Positions 1 to 8,251 of a DNA stretch of 64,000 nt are shown one piece after another. This DNA is from an uncultured Bacteroidota bacterium. Its GTDB lineage: Bacteria > Bacteroidota > Bacteroidia > Bacteroidales > P3. The first letter of the stretch is position 1; every line of letters starts with the position of its first letter. Made by a program: the position numbers and the translations under genes. The notes under the pieces were generated by a model. The model had not been told where the DNA came from. It searched no databases and saw nothing but the letters and a program-made list of their open reading frames with translations. The stretch lies in NCBI GenBank assembly GCA_902775135.1, contig CACYKY010000009.1, positions 1 to 64,000 on the forward strand, written 5' to 3'.

Positions 1-154
1 GCGCGCCACCGGCAACATGGACATCACCGTCCCCCAGGACTGGAACGGCCTCAAGGTCCACCTCTACGGCTTCGTCACCTCCGACAAGACCAACCGCAAG
101 AAACCCAACTCCGTCTCCAACTCCCTCTACATCGGCTCCGGCAACATCGGCTAA
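1..154 (+). CDS. C-terminal fragment of a DUF6266-like protein
   Basis: The window opens inside a gene. The reading frame that starts at base 2 gives 50 residues and ends at TAA (152-154). The peptide contains MDITVP, a tryptophan, VHLYGFV and ends VSNSLYIGSGNIG. This pattern (a beta-strand repeat closing with SNS-Y-G) resembles the C-terminus of DUF6266 proteins, a Bacteroidota family of unknown function usually found as secreted or cell-envelope-linked proteins. The assignment rests on about 50 residues only. A strong terminator follows 58 bases downstream, so this is probably the last gene of its transcript. Confidence 0.5.
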   Translation, partial: RATGNMDITVPQDWNGLKVHLYGFVTSDKTNRKKPNSVSNSLYIGSGNIG

Positions 155-212
155 CCCCCACCTCAGCCTTCATCCCTCATCCCTCTTCACTCCCAACACT
201 TCCCTCACTCCC

Positions 213-236
213 AGAGGCCGCCATCCGGCGGCCTCT
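213..236 (+). terminator. Rho-independent terminator after the DUF6266-like gene
   Basis: Perfect 10-bp stem AGAGGCCGCC / GGCGGCCTCT with an ATCC loop, followed by TCCTTTTC. A degraded copy of the same left arm, with its flank CACTCCC, recurs at 487-503 but lacks a full right arm, suggesting local duplication. Confidence 0.75.
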
Positions 237-303
237 TCCTTTTCTATCCCCTCTAGTTCCTCTAGCAAATCTATCAAATCAGCAAATCTAGCCATCTAGT
301 TCA

Positions 304-375
304 TCTATCCCATCTATCAAATCTATCCCATCTATCAAATCTATCCAATCTATCAAATCTATCCAATCTAGTCAA
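304..375. repeat. 9-bp tandem repeat, eight units
   Basis: Eight consecutive 9-bp units of the form TCTATC(A/C)(A/C)A, the last one degraded to TCTAGTCAA. It lies in the 454-base gap between the DUF6266-like fragment and etfB, which otherwise holds only the terminator, pyrimidine-rich low-complexity sequence and the etfB promoter. Confidence 0.8.
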
Positions 376-428
376 CCAATCACCAAAACATTTGTCCTTT
401 CACTCCTTTTCACTCCCTCTCACTCCCC

Positions 429-480
429 GTTTTCCACTTTCCACTTTCCGTTTTCAATTTTCAATTTTCAATTTTCCACT
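429..480 (-). repeat. Dispersed purine-rich simple repeat (GTGGAAA / TTGAAAA family)
   Basis: On the minus strand this reads as runs of ATTGAAA, GGAAAGTGGAAA and GTGGAAAACGG. The same words recur near 48.5 kb, near 49.8 kb and inside the rnr coding sequence (45061-45096 and 46090-46185), so this is one member of a dispersed family. Confidence 0.65.
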
Positions 481-578
481 CCCTCTCACTCCCAGAGGCC
501 GCCCTTCCGGCGGGGAGATGAAATGTTAAAAAATGGGCGGAGGGACATTTTTTCGTTCCTTGTTTCAAAAAATGTTTG

Positions 579-586
579 TATCTTTG
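579..586 (+). promoter_or_regulatory. etfB promoter, -7 element TATCTTTG
   Basis: Exact match to the Bacteroidota -7 consensus TAnnTTTG. The start site should fall near 592, which gives a leader of about 17 nt before ATG 609 and rules out the in-frame ATG at 576. The -33 TTTG box is not clear; TTG at 560-562 is the nearest candidate. Confidence 0.7.
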
Positions 587-608
587 CATTTTAAAATTTG
601 TTAAAAAT

Positions 609-1478
609 ATGAGTTTGAAAATTGTTGTACTTGCAAAACAAGTTCCTGACACTAGGAACGTTGGCAAGGATGCTATGACGGCAGAGGGCACGGTGAACCG
701 CGCCGCGTTGCCGGCCATTTTTAATCCCGAAGATTTGAACGCTCTAGAGCAGGCGCTGCGCATCAAAGAGCAGCAGCCCGACGTGGAGGTGGGCCTGCTG
801 ACCATGGGTCCGCCGCGTGCCGGCGAGATTATCCGCGAAGGTCTCTACCGCGGCGCCGATACCGGCTGGCTGCTCACCGACCGCCTCTTCGCCGGTGCCG
901 ACACGCTGGCCACGAGCTATGCGCTGGCCACCGCCATCAAGAAGATCGGCAAGGTGGACCTGGTCATCGGCGGCCGCCAGGCCATCGACGGCGACACCGC
1001 ACAGGTGGGTCCCCAGGTGGCCCAGAAGCTGGGATTGAACCAGGTGACCTACGCCGAGGAGATCCTCAAGATAGAGAACGGCAAAGCCACCATCCGCCGC
1101 CTCATCGACGGCGGCGTGGAGGTGGTGGAAGCCCCGCTGCCCCTGGTGGTGACCGTCAACGGCAGCGCCGCCGAATGCCGTCCCGCCAACGCCAAGCTAG
1201 TGATGAAATACAAATACGCCGCCTGCCCCCTCGAGGTGGCCGAGGACGACAACCGCAAAGACCTCCGCGCCGAGAAGGGCTACCTCAACCTCACGCAATG
1301 GAGCGTGGCCGACGTGGACGGCGACGCCAGCCAATGCGGCATGAGCGGCTCGCCCACGAAAGTGAAAGAGGTGCAGAGCATCGCCTTCCAGGCCAAAGAG
1401 AGCAAGAGCCTCACGGCCAAAGACGAGGACATCAACGCCCTCATCCAAGAGCTGCTGAACGACAAAATCATAGGATAA
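609..1478 (+). CDS. etfB: Electron transfer flavoprotein beta subunit
   Basis: 289 residues beginning MSLKIVVLAKQVPDTRN, the standard EtfB N-terminus (ETF alpha/beta fold). EtfB pairs with EtfA to carry electrons from acyl-CoA dehydrogenases to a quinone- or NAD-linked acceptor in the cytoplasm. The motif region GGRQAIDGDTAQVGPQVA (about residues 120-137) is typical of the nucleotide-binding part of EtfB. An upstream in-frame ATG at 576 lies before the promoter's -7 element and cannot be the start. The gene is first in an etfB-etfA-acyl-CoA dehydrogenase operon. Whether this ETF is bifurcating (two FADs) or simple (FAD plus AMP) cannot be decided by eye, though pairing with an acyl-CoA dehydrogenase fits either case. 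Confidence 0.93.
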   Translation: MSLKIVVLAKQVPDTRNVGKDAMTAEGTVNRAALPAIFNPEDLNALEQALRIKEQQPDVEVGLLTMGPPRAGEIIREGLYRGADTGWLLTDRLFAGADTLATSYALATAIKKIGKVDLVIGGRQAIDGDTAQVGPQVAQKLGLNQVTYAEEILKIENGKATIRRLIDGGVEVVEAPLPLVVTVNGSAAECRPANAKLVMKYKYAACPLEVAEDDNRKDLRAEKGYLNLTQWSVADVDGDASQCGMSGSPTKVKEVQSIAFQAKESKSLTAKDEDINALIQELLNDKIIG

Positions 1479-1568
1479 TGCGTGAGTGCGCTAATGTGTA
1501 AATGCGTGAGTGCTGATGCACCAGCCTCTGACACATTAACGCAATAACACAATAACACAATAGAAAAT

Positions 1569-2591
1569 ATGAACAACGTTTTTGTATATATCGAGATTGA
1601 AGGCGCCGAGGTGCGCGAAGTATCGCAGGAACTTCTGACCAAGGGCCGCAAGCTGGCCAATGAGCTGGGTGTGGAGCTCCACGCCGTTGTCATCGGCACC
1701 GGCATCAAGGGCAAAGTGGAGGAGCAGATCCTCCCCTACGGCGTCGACAAGCTCTTCGTCTTCGACGCCCCCGAGTTGTTCCCCTACACCTCGGCTCCCC
1801 ACACCGACATCGTGGTGAACCTCTTCAAAGAGGAGCAGCCGCAGATATGCCTGATGGGCGCCACCGTCATCGGTCGCGACCTGGGTCCGCGCGTGAGCAG
1901 CAGCCTCACCAGCGGTCTGACGGCCGACTGCACGCAGCTGGAGATAGGTCCCTACGAGGACAAGAAGAGCGGCAAGGTGTATGAGAACCTGCTGTATCAG
2001 ATCCGTCCCGCCTTCGGCGGCAACATCGTGGCCACCATCGTCAACCCCGACCACCGTCCGCAGATGGCCACGGTGCGCAGCGGTGTCATGCAGAAAGCTG
2101 TGTACGAAGGTGCCTGCAAGAAAGAGGTGGTGTATCCGGAAGTAAATAAATATGTGAGCCCCGAAGCCTTTGTAGTAAAAGTGCTCGACCACCATGTGGA
2201 GGCCGCCAAGCACAACCTCAAGGGCGCCCCCATCGTCGTCTCCGGCGGCTATGGCGTAGGCAGCAAAGAGGGCTTCGACATGCTCTTCGAGCTGGCCAAG
2301 GTGCTTCACGGCGAGGTGGGTGGCAGCCGCGCCGCCGTCGACGCCGGCTGGATTGACAACGACCGCCAGATTGGCCAGACGGGCGTCACCGTGCACCCCA
2401 AGGTGTACATCGCCTGCGGCATCAGCGGCCAGATCCAGCACATCGCCGGCATGCAGGACTCGGGCATCATCATCAGCATCAACAGCGACCCCGACGCCCC
2501 CATCAACAAGATTGCCGACTACGTGATCACCGGCACCGTCGAGGAAGTCGTCCCAAAGATGATTAAGTATTACCGTCAAAACAGCAAATAA
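1569..2591 (+). CDS. etfA: Electron transfer flavoprotein alpha subunit
   Basis: 340 residues. The N-terminal half (MNNVFVYIEIEG) is the ETF alpha/beta domain. The C-terminal FAD domain is plain: GGYGVGSKEGFDML near 220, GGSRAAVDAGW near 250, and the ETF-alpha signature VYIACGISGQIQHIAGMQDS near 280-300, followed by DPDAPI. It forms the FAD-holding heterodimer with EtfB. It sits 90 nt after etfB, separated by short AT-rich sequence with no terminator, and only 2 nt before the acyl-CoA dehydrogenase gene, so the three genes are very likely one transcript. Confidence 0.95.
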   Translation: MNNVFVYIEIEGAEVREVSQELLTKGRKLANELGVELHAVVIGTGIKGKVEEQILPYGVDKLFVFDAPELFPYTSAPHTDIVVNLFKEEQPQICLMGATVIGRDLGPRVSSSLTSGLTADCTQLEIGPYEDKKSGKVYENLLYQIRPAFGGNIVATIVNPDHRPQMATVRSGVMQKAVYEGACKKEVVYPEVNKYVSPEAFVVKVLDHHVEAAKHNLKGAPIVVSGGYGVGSKEGFDMLFELAKVLHGEVGGSRAAVDAGWIDNDRQIGQTGVTVHPKVYIACGISGQIQHIAGMQDSGIIISINSDPDAPINKIADYVITGTVEEVVPKMIKYYRQNSK

Positions 2592-2593
2592 AC

Positions 2594-4297
2594 ATGGCAA
2601 ACTACTATACCGACCATCCCGAGATTGCTTTCCACCTCTCCCATCCGGAGATGAAGCATCTCGTTGATTTGAGAGAAAAGAATTACGAGGATGCCCAGAA
2701 GGGCATCGACTATGCCCCCGTGGACTTCGAGGACGCGATGGAGAACTACCGCCGCGTGCTGGAAATTACGGGCGACGTGGCCGCCAACACCCTGGCCGTG
2801 AACTCCGAGAGCGTCGACCTCGAGGGTCCGCACCTGGAGAACAACCGCATGGTGTATGCCTCGAAGACCGTGGAGAACCTGCAGCAGACACGTCTGGCGG
2901 GCCTCTACGGTGTCTCGATGCCGCGCCGCTACGGTGGATTGAACCTGCCCAACGTCATCTTCTCGATGGCCAGCGAGCTGGTGGCTGCCGCCGATGCCGG
3001 CTTCCAGAACATCTGGAGTCTGCAGAGCTGCATCGACACCCTCTATGAGTTCGGCTCCGAGGAGCAGCGTCAGAAATACATCCCGCGCATCTGCGCCGGC
3101 GAGACCATGAGTATGGACCTCACCGAGCCCGACGCAGGCAGCGACCTGCAGCGCGTGATGCTCAAGGCCACCTTCGACGAGAAAGAGAACTGCTGGCGTC
3201 TGAACGGCGTGAAGCGTTTCATCACCAACGGTGACTCGGACATTCACCTCGTCCTCGCCCGCAGCGAGGAGGGCACCAAGGACGGACGCGGCCTGTCGAT
3301 GTTCATCTACGACAAGCGCAACGGCGGTGTCGACGTGCGCCACATCGAGCACAAACTCGGCATCCACGGCAGCCCCACCTGCGAGCTCACCTACAAGAAC
3401 GCCAAAGCCGAGCTCTGCGGCGACCGCAAGATGGGCCTCATCAAATACGTCATGGCCCTGATGAACGGTGCCCGTCTGGGTATCGCCGCCCAGAGCGTGG
3501 GTCTGAGCCAGGAAGCCTACAACGAGGGTCTGGCCTATGCCCGCGAGCGCGCCCAGTTCGGCGAGAAGATCATCAAGTTCCCCGCCGTCTACGACATGCT
3601 CTCGCGCATGAAGGCCAAACTCGACGCCGGCCGCAGCCTCCTCTACCAGACCGCCCGCTATGTGGACCTCTACAAGTGTCTGGAGGACATCCAGCGCGAC
3701 CGCAAGCTCACCCCCGAGGAGCGCACGGAGATGAAGAAATACAACCGTCTGGCCGACGCCTTCACCCCCATCGCCAAGGGTATGAACTCCGAGTATGCCA
3801 ACCAGAACGCCTACGACGCCATCAGCATCCACGGCGGCAGCGGCTTCATCATGGAATACAAGTGCCAGCGCCTCTACCGCGACGCGCGCATCTTCAGCAT
3901 CTACGAGGGTACCACCCAGCTGCAGGTTGTCGCCGCCGTGCGCTACATCACAAACGGCACCTACCTGCAGGTGATGCGCGACATGATGGAAAAGACCCCC
4001 GACTGCGAGCTGAAGAACCGTGTGGCTCCGCTCATCGACCTCTACGAGCAGGCCGTCAAGTATGTCAACGACGCCAACAACCAGGAGGTGCACGACTTCC
4101 TGGCCCGCCGCCTGTACGACATGACCTGCGAGATCATCATGAGCCTCCTCATCATCGACGACGCCAGCCGCGCCCCCGAGCTCTTCGAGAAGAGCGCCAA
4201 CGTCTACGTCCGCATGACCGAGGAAGACGTCTGCGCCAAGAGCTACTACGTGATGCACTTCACCGAGGCCGACCTGCCCAGCTTCCGCGCCGAGTAA
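2594..4297 (+). CDS. Acyl-CoA dehydrogenase family protein (long form)
   Basis: 567 residues, longer than the usual 380-residue acyl-CoA dehydrogenase because of a C-terminal extension. Visible parts are the N-terminal helical domain, the FAD-binding middle (LTEPDAGSDLQ near 177, then RFITNGD), the C-terminal helical domain (ARERAQFGEKI near 316), and IYEGTTQLQ, with Glu about 438 at the position of the catalytic base that removes the alpha proton. The final 100 residues resemble the extra domain of long-form Bacteroidota enzymes that share an operon with etfBA. It should oxidise a saturated acyl-CoA to the enoyl-CoA and pass electrons to EtfAB. The chain-length preference is not readable. 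A strong terminator follows. Confidence 0.93.
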   Translation: MANYYTDHPEIAFHLSHPEMKHLVDLREKNYEDAQKGIDYAPVDFEDAMENYRRVLEITGDVAANTLAVNSESVDLEGPHLENNRMVYASKTVENLQQTRLAGLYGVSMPRRYGGLNLPNVIFSMASELVAAADAGFQNIWSLQSCIDTLYEFGSEEQRQKYIPRICAGETMSMDLTEPDAGSDLQRVMLKATFDEKENCWRLNGVKRFITNGDSDIHLVLARSEEGTKDGRGLSMFIYDKRNGGVDVRHIEHKLGIHGSPTCELTYKNAKAELCGDRKMGLIKYVMALMNGARLGIAAQSVGLSQEAYNEGLAYARERAQFGEKIIKFPAVYDMLSRMKAKLDAGRSLLYQTARYVDLYKCLEDIQRDRKLTPEERTEMKKYNRLADAFTPIAKGMNSEYANQNAYDAISIHGGSGFIMEYKCQRLYRDARIFSIYEGTTQLQVVAAVRYITNGTYLQVMRDMMEKTPDCELKNRVAPLIDLYEQAVKYVNDANNQEVHDFLARRLYDMTCEIIMSLLIIDDASRAPELFEKSANVYVRMTEEDVCAKSYYVMHFTEADLPSFRAE

Positions 4298-4318
4298 GTC
4301 ACCAACTGCCTATATCAA

Positions 4319-4350
4319 ATGGGGCGGCCAACAACTGTTGGCCGCCCCAT
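4319..4350 (+). terminator. Terminator of the etfBA-acyl-CoA dehydrogenase operon
   Basis: Perfect inverted repeat of 15 bp (left arm ATGGGGCGGCCAACA, right arm 4336-4350) followed by a run of seven Ts. On the other strand it could also end the convergent gene that stops at 4356. Confidence 0.9.
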
Positions 4351-4355
4351 TTTTT

Positions 4356-5168
4356 TCATCTCACTATCAACCTCTCCCCTTGTCCTTTCTCATCGTAGAG
4401 TCTCGGTTCTTCATTTGGCACCGACTGGCTGGCCGGCGTGCCGGGGAGGGTTACCTGAATCTCGCCCATGGCCTCTTTCGGCGCATAGACAACTTTCTTA
4501 CCCGTCTTGGGATCGGTCATACCTATCTGGCTCACTATCTCGTCCACACTTGACGACGGCACTCCAATCTCAATCACCGGCTTTCTGCACTCGTCAAGGA
4601 CACTGGTGCTGTCTACTCCTATACCTATATCCCTCACCGTAAAACCGGTCTTGTTTATCGTCACTCCAAATGTAACACGACGATACCCCACTGTGGAGAC
4701 CACGAGCATGTAATCACCGAAAGGTATGGGTTTAATGGTGTATAACCCGTCGAAATCCGTCGTTACATAGAACACCTGCTTCCCGTCCTGCTTCAATTCC
4801 ACATTGACAAACGGCAGCGTCTCTTGGGTCTTGATATCAAACACCGTGCCTTTCAACGTACCGCAGCATTCGGTCCTGTGGACATCAGTAGTGTCGAGCG
4901 CCGGCACCCCCTTGTTTTCCGGTGCCTGTGCATGGGTCGTGGAGGCCAACCCCAGGGTCAATCCCGCAATGGCAGCCACCTTGCCTATCTTTATCTTCTC
5001 TGCGAGGGCATTCTCTAAAAAACGCATCTCGGCCTCGCAGCGCGGACAGGTCCCGCGGCACTCGCCCTTGTAGGTGCACTCCTTGATTTCAAGTGGTATA
5101 TCGTTTTCCTCGGCGATGCGCTTGCGAATCTCCTTCAGATGTTTGCAGATGTTTTTCCCTCGATTCAT
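4356..5168 (-). CDS. Membrane protein with Cys-rich N-terminal domain and carboxypeptidase-regulatory-like domain
   Basis: 270 residues with an unusual order of parts. Residues 1-58 are a charged segment carrying a cysteine cluster C-x5-C-x3-C-x2-C (Cys31, 37, 41, 44), which looks like a small metal-binding knot. Residues 60-78 are hydrophobic (KVAAIAGLTLGLAST) and end in HAQA, so they resemble a signal peptide placed 60 residues in. Residues 105-175 (LKGTVFDIKTQETLPFVNVEL, then FDGLYTIKPIPFGDYMLVVS) are a CarboxypepD_reg-like beta-sandwich as found at TonB-receptor N-termini. The remaining 95 residues are Pro/Ser-rich and unassigned. I infer a cytoplasmic Cys domain and an exported sandwich. 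The function is unknown. The gene is convergent with the acyl-CoA dehydrogenase operon. Confidence 0.75.
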   Translation of the reverse strand: MNRGKNICKHLKEIRKRIAEENDIPLEIKECTYKGECRGTCPRCEAEMRFLENALAEKIKIGKVAAIAGLTLGLASTTHAQAPENKGVPALDTTDVHRTECCGTLKGTVFDIKTQETLPFVNVELKQDGKQVFYVTTDFDGLYTIKPIPFGDYMLVVSTVGYRRVTFGVTINKTGFTVRDIGIGVDSTSVLDECRKPVIEIGVPSSSVDEIVSQIGMTDPKTGKKVVYAPKEAMGEIQVTLPGTPASQSVPNEEPRLYDEKGQGERLIVR

Positions 5169-5188
5169 ATTTCAATAACGCCACAATA

Positions 5189-5201
5189 ACAATATTATTG
5201 T
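5189..5201. promoter_or_regulatory. Small AT palindrome upstream of the Cys-rich membrane protein gene
   Basis: Perfect 13-bp palindrome ACAATATTATTGT, 20 bp upstream of the minus-strand start at 5168. It is a possible operator but could be chance in AT-rich intergenic DNA. Confidence 0.25.
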
Positions 5202-5322
5202 ATACCCGCGACAGGTAGCCGCCAAGCAGACATCCTTCCCCATCGCCCTACTGATTGACAGGTAGTTGGCCCGAAGGGGGTATCAGACGATTTTTTTTGT
5301 GAAACCAGGTGCTTTTTGGTGC

Positions 5323-6780
5323 TCAGCGGCGCCAGAAGCGGGGGAGAAAGAGGACGATGACCGTCATGCACTCCAGGCGGCCGAGGAGCATCAGCAGGGA
5401 GCAGAACCACTTGGCGGCTACCGTGAAGCCTGCATAGCAACCGAAGCCTCCGGAAGCGCCGAGCCCGGGGCCATAGCCCGTGAGGCATCCCACGGCGGCG
5501 CCGATGCTCTCCGTAGCGTTGACACCACAGAGCATCAGCACCATCACGCCCACCATCAGGGTGAAGCCATAGACCATGAAGATGACCATCACGTTGTTGG
5601 TGATATGTCCAGACACCGGCTGCCCGTTGAGACGTACGGGGTTCACCACACGGGGATGCAGGCGGTTGCGCATGATGCAGCGGGCATTGCGCAGGAGGAT
5701 GAGCACACGCATCACCTTGAGACCACCGCTGGTGGAACCCGCCATACCGCCGCACACGGAAAGCATCAGGATGAGGAACATGGTGGGTGTCCACCATTGC
5801 GTGCAGTCGGCCACCACGCTACCCGTGGTGGTGAGAGCGCTGACCGTCTGCACCGTACCGAGACGCACGGCGTCGTTCCATCCGTAGCCCGAATGCCAAT
5901 GGAGGGTGCACACCACGAACACCACCGCCAGCAGGCAGAGCACCAGATAGAACCGCAGCTGGTCGAACTTATGGCCTATCTGCTTCCACCGCATGGTGAA
6001 GAGGAGATAGAGCAGTGTGAAGTTCACGCCACTCAGCAGCATGGCGCCAGCCAAGATGTACTGCTGCAAAGGGGTGATGGAGGCTATGCTGTCGCTGTTC
6101 ACCGAGAAGCCTCCCGACGAGATATTGGTGAAGGTGAGGTTGACGGCATCCCACATCTGCATGCCGCTCAGCCAGAGGGCTATGATAAAGGCCAGCGTGA
6201 GAGCCAGATAGACAGCCAAGGTGCGACGCACGGTGACGACGGTGCGCACGGCGGTCTTGCCGGTGTTGTCGGCTCCTGAAGCCTCTGCGGTGTAGAGCGA
6301 ATACTTGTTGATGCCCAGTTGTGGCGACAGCGCCAGCACTAACAACACGATGCCGAAACCGCCGAACCACTGCGTCATGGAGCGCCAAAGGAGCACCGAC
6401 GACGGAAGCGACGACACCGCGGGGAAGATGGTGGCACCCGTAGAGGTGACGCCGGACATGGACTCGAACCAGGCGTTGGTGAAGTTGGTCGTCGCCCCTG
6501 TGGTCATGAAAGGCAACGTGGCGAAGAGCGACAGCAACACCCACAGCAGCACCACCAACAGATAGCTCATGCGGCGGTCCTCGATGACGGTATCGTGCTG
6601 ATGGCGGTACCACATGAGACACCCCACGGCAAGGGTGAAGCCTGCGGAGACGGCGATGGGGCCCAGTGTGCCGTCGGCGAAATGCCACGCTGGCACCAGG
6701 CACAGGGCCATCAGACCTCCCTCGGCCATCAGCATGATGCCTAGAAAACGTAAAACGGCTTTTATATCTGCTCTATTCAT
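5323..6780 (-). CDS. trkH: Potassium uptake channel subunit TrkH (second copy)
   Basis: 485 residues from ATG 6780 (MNRADIKAVLRF); a longer in-frame start at 6828 would run back into the preceding gene. Multi-pass inner-membrane protein with the four pore loops of the Trk/Ktr/HKT superfamily: SGVTSTGATIF, ISSGGFSVN, ALTTTGSVV and LTGYGPGLG, each with its filter glycine. It conducts K+ under control of the TrkA RCK protein. Only one base separates it from the stop of the first trkH. The two TrkH copies are clearly diverged paralogues (different filter contexts such as TSTG against TTTG), not a recent duplication. Confidence 0.92.
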   Translation of the reverse strand: MNRADIKAVLRFLGIMLMAEGGLMALCLVPAWHFADGTLGPIAVSAGFTLAVGCLMWYRHQHDTVIEDRRMSYLLVVLLWVLLSLFATLPFMTTGATTNFTNAWFESMSGVTSTGATIFPAVSSLPSSVLLWRSMTQWFGGFGIVLLVLALSPQLGINKYSLYTAEASGADNTGKTAVRTVVTVRRTLAVYLALTLAFIIALWLSGMQMWDAVNLTFTNISSGGFSVNSDSIASITPLQQYILAGAMLLSGVNFTLLYLLFTMRWKQIGHKFDQLRFYLVLCLLAVVFVVCTLHWHSGYGWNDAVRLGTVQTVSALTTTGSVVADCTQWWTPTMFLILMLSVCGGMAGSTSGGLKVMRVLILLRNARCIMRNRLHPRVVNPVRLNGQPVSGHITNNVMVIFMVYGFTLMVGVMVLMLCGVNATESIGAAVGCLTGYGPGLGASGGFGCYAGFTVAAKWFCSLLMLLGRLECMTVIVLFLPRFWRR

Positions 6781-6781
6781 A

Positions 6782-8242
6782 CTATCTACGTTTCCAATAA
6801 GAGGGTGAGACAATGGCCAGGAGGGCAAATATTTCCAAGCGGCCGGCGAGCATCAGCACCGCCAGCGTCCACTTGGCCAGGGGCGACAACAGGGCGTAAT
6901 CCAAGCTAGCACCGAGGCTGTTGATGAGCGGAGAGGGGCCCAGATTGGAGATATTGGCTGCCGCCATGCAGAAGGCATCGGCTATGCCACATCCGCTGAA
7001 GGTCAGCACAAAAGCGCCGCCAATAATGAAACAGATGTAGAGGAACACGAAGCCGAAAATCTTGTTCACATACTCGCCGGGCACCACCTTGTGGTCGATC
7101 TTCACGGTGAACACGACATTGGGATGCACCATGCGTGTGAGGTAATTGCGCAAGTAGAGTGCCAGCGTCATCAGACGTCGCAACTTGATGCCGCCACCCG
7201 TCGATCCCGCCGACGCACCGCAGAGTATCAGCAGGAATGTCACCGCAGAGGCCCAGAAGGGCCACACCAGAGGAGCCTCGGTGTAGAAGCCGCAGGTGCT
7301 GATGGTGGAAGCCACATGGAACAGCGAATAGCGCAAGGAGGGCACCATGGGGTTGCCCACCGCCACAAAAGCCACCGCACAGCTGACAGAGGCAAAGAGA
7401 TAGATACCCACATAGATCATAAGCTCGTGATTCACACGCAGCTGACGCCACCGTAGGGTAAACAGATTGTAGAGCAAAGCCACATTGACGCCACTAAGGA
7501 ACATGAATACCGTGAGGATGCTTATCGTCAGGTCGTTGTAGCCCACCAATCCGAACTGTGCCGGCATGAAGCCACCCGTAGACACGGTGCTTAACGCCAG
7601 ACACACCGACTCGAGCCACCCGTTGTCCGCCAGCACCAGGAGCACCGTGAGGATCAACGTGATGAGGGTGTAGATTTGCCACATGCGGCTGACGCTCTTC
7701 GCGATATGGGGATGCAATTTGCGCTGCTGTGTGCCAGAGAATTCAGCCGCATAGAGCTGCAAAGACCCGTGGTTGAGTCTGCGGAGCATGGCCACGATGA
7801 AAAGTATCAATCCAAGTCCGCCAATCCACTGGGTGACAGACCTCCACAGCAGCATACCCACAGGCATATCCTCCGGACGTATCACCACCGACGAACCGGT
7901 GGTGGTGAACCCCGAGACCGACTCGAAGGCGGCATCGGTGAAACTATCGAGCACACCGGTGAAGAGATAGGGCAGCGCGCCTGCCAGCGGCACCACCAGC
8001 CACGCCACCGAAGTGATCCAGAAACTCTCTTTGGCGCGAAGCTCGTAGGTGGCGTTGCGGCCCACCATATTTCTCAAGAACAGACCGATAGCCACAAGCA
8101 CCACGCCCGCCATCAGCAGACCGTATTGCGCCCCGTCGCCGTAGTGGAGCGACACCAGTAACGGACCCACCAACGCCAGTGCCATCACCAGCATCAGCAT
8201 GCCCGAAAGACGAGCCACCAATCTATAATTGAAACTCTTCAC
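6782..8242 (-). CDS. trkH: Potassium uptake channel subunit TrkH (first copy)
   Basis: 486 residues starting at a GTG codon (8240-8242); no better ATG exists upstream before the trkA stop. The pore loops read SGFTTTGSSVV, STVSTGGFMP, TISTCGFYTE and NISNLGPSPL, each carrying the filter glycine. Membrane helices alternate with these loops as expected for TrkH. The gene starts 9 nt after trkA ends and is followed within 1 nt by a second trkH, so translation is probably coupled along trkA-trkH-trkH. Confidence 0.92.
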   Translation of the reverse strand: MKSFNYRLVARLSGMLMLVMALALVGPLLVSLHYGDGAQYGLLMAGVVLVAIGLFLRNMVGRNATYELRAKESFWITSVAWLVVPLAGALPYLFTGVLDSFTDAAFESVSGFTTTGSSVVIRPEDMPVGMLLWRSVTQWIGGLGLILFIVAMLRRLNHGSLQLYAAEFSGTQQRKLHPHIAKSVSRMWQIYTLITLILTVLLVLADNGWLESVCLALSTVSTGGFMPAQFGLVGYNDLTISILTVFMFLSGVNVALLYNLFTLRWRQLRVNHELMIYVGIYLFASVSCAVAFVAVGNPMVPSLRYSLFHVASTISTCGFYTEAPLVWPFWASAVTFLLILCGASAGSTGGGIKLRRLMTLALYLRNYLTRMVHPNVVFTVKIDHKVVPGEYVNKIFGFVFLYICFIIGGAFVLTFSGCGIADAFCMAAANISNLGPSPLINSLGASLDYALLSPLAKWTLAVLMLAGRLEIFALLAIVSPSYWKRR

Positions 8243-8251
8243 CCCTTTTTT

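Noticed and set aside
2576..4258. A 560-codon minus-strand frame opposite the acyl-CoA dehydrogenase
   Set aside because: Antisense shadow: low-complexity Val/His/Gly/Leu text with no domain. The plus-strand gene has complete family motifs.
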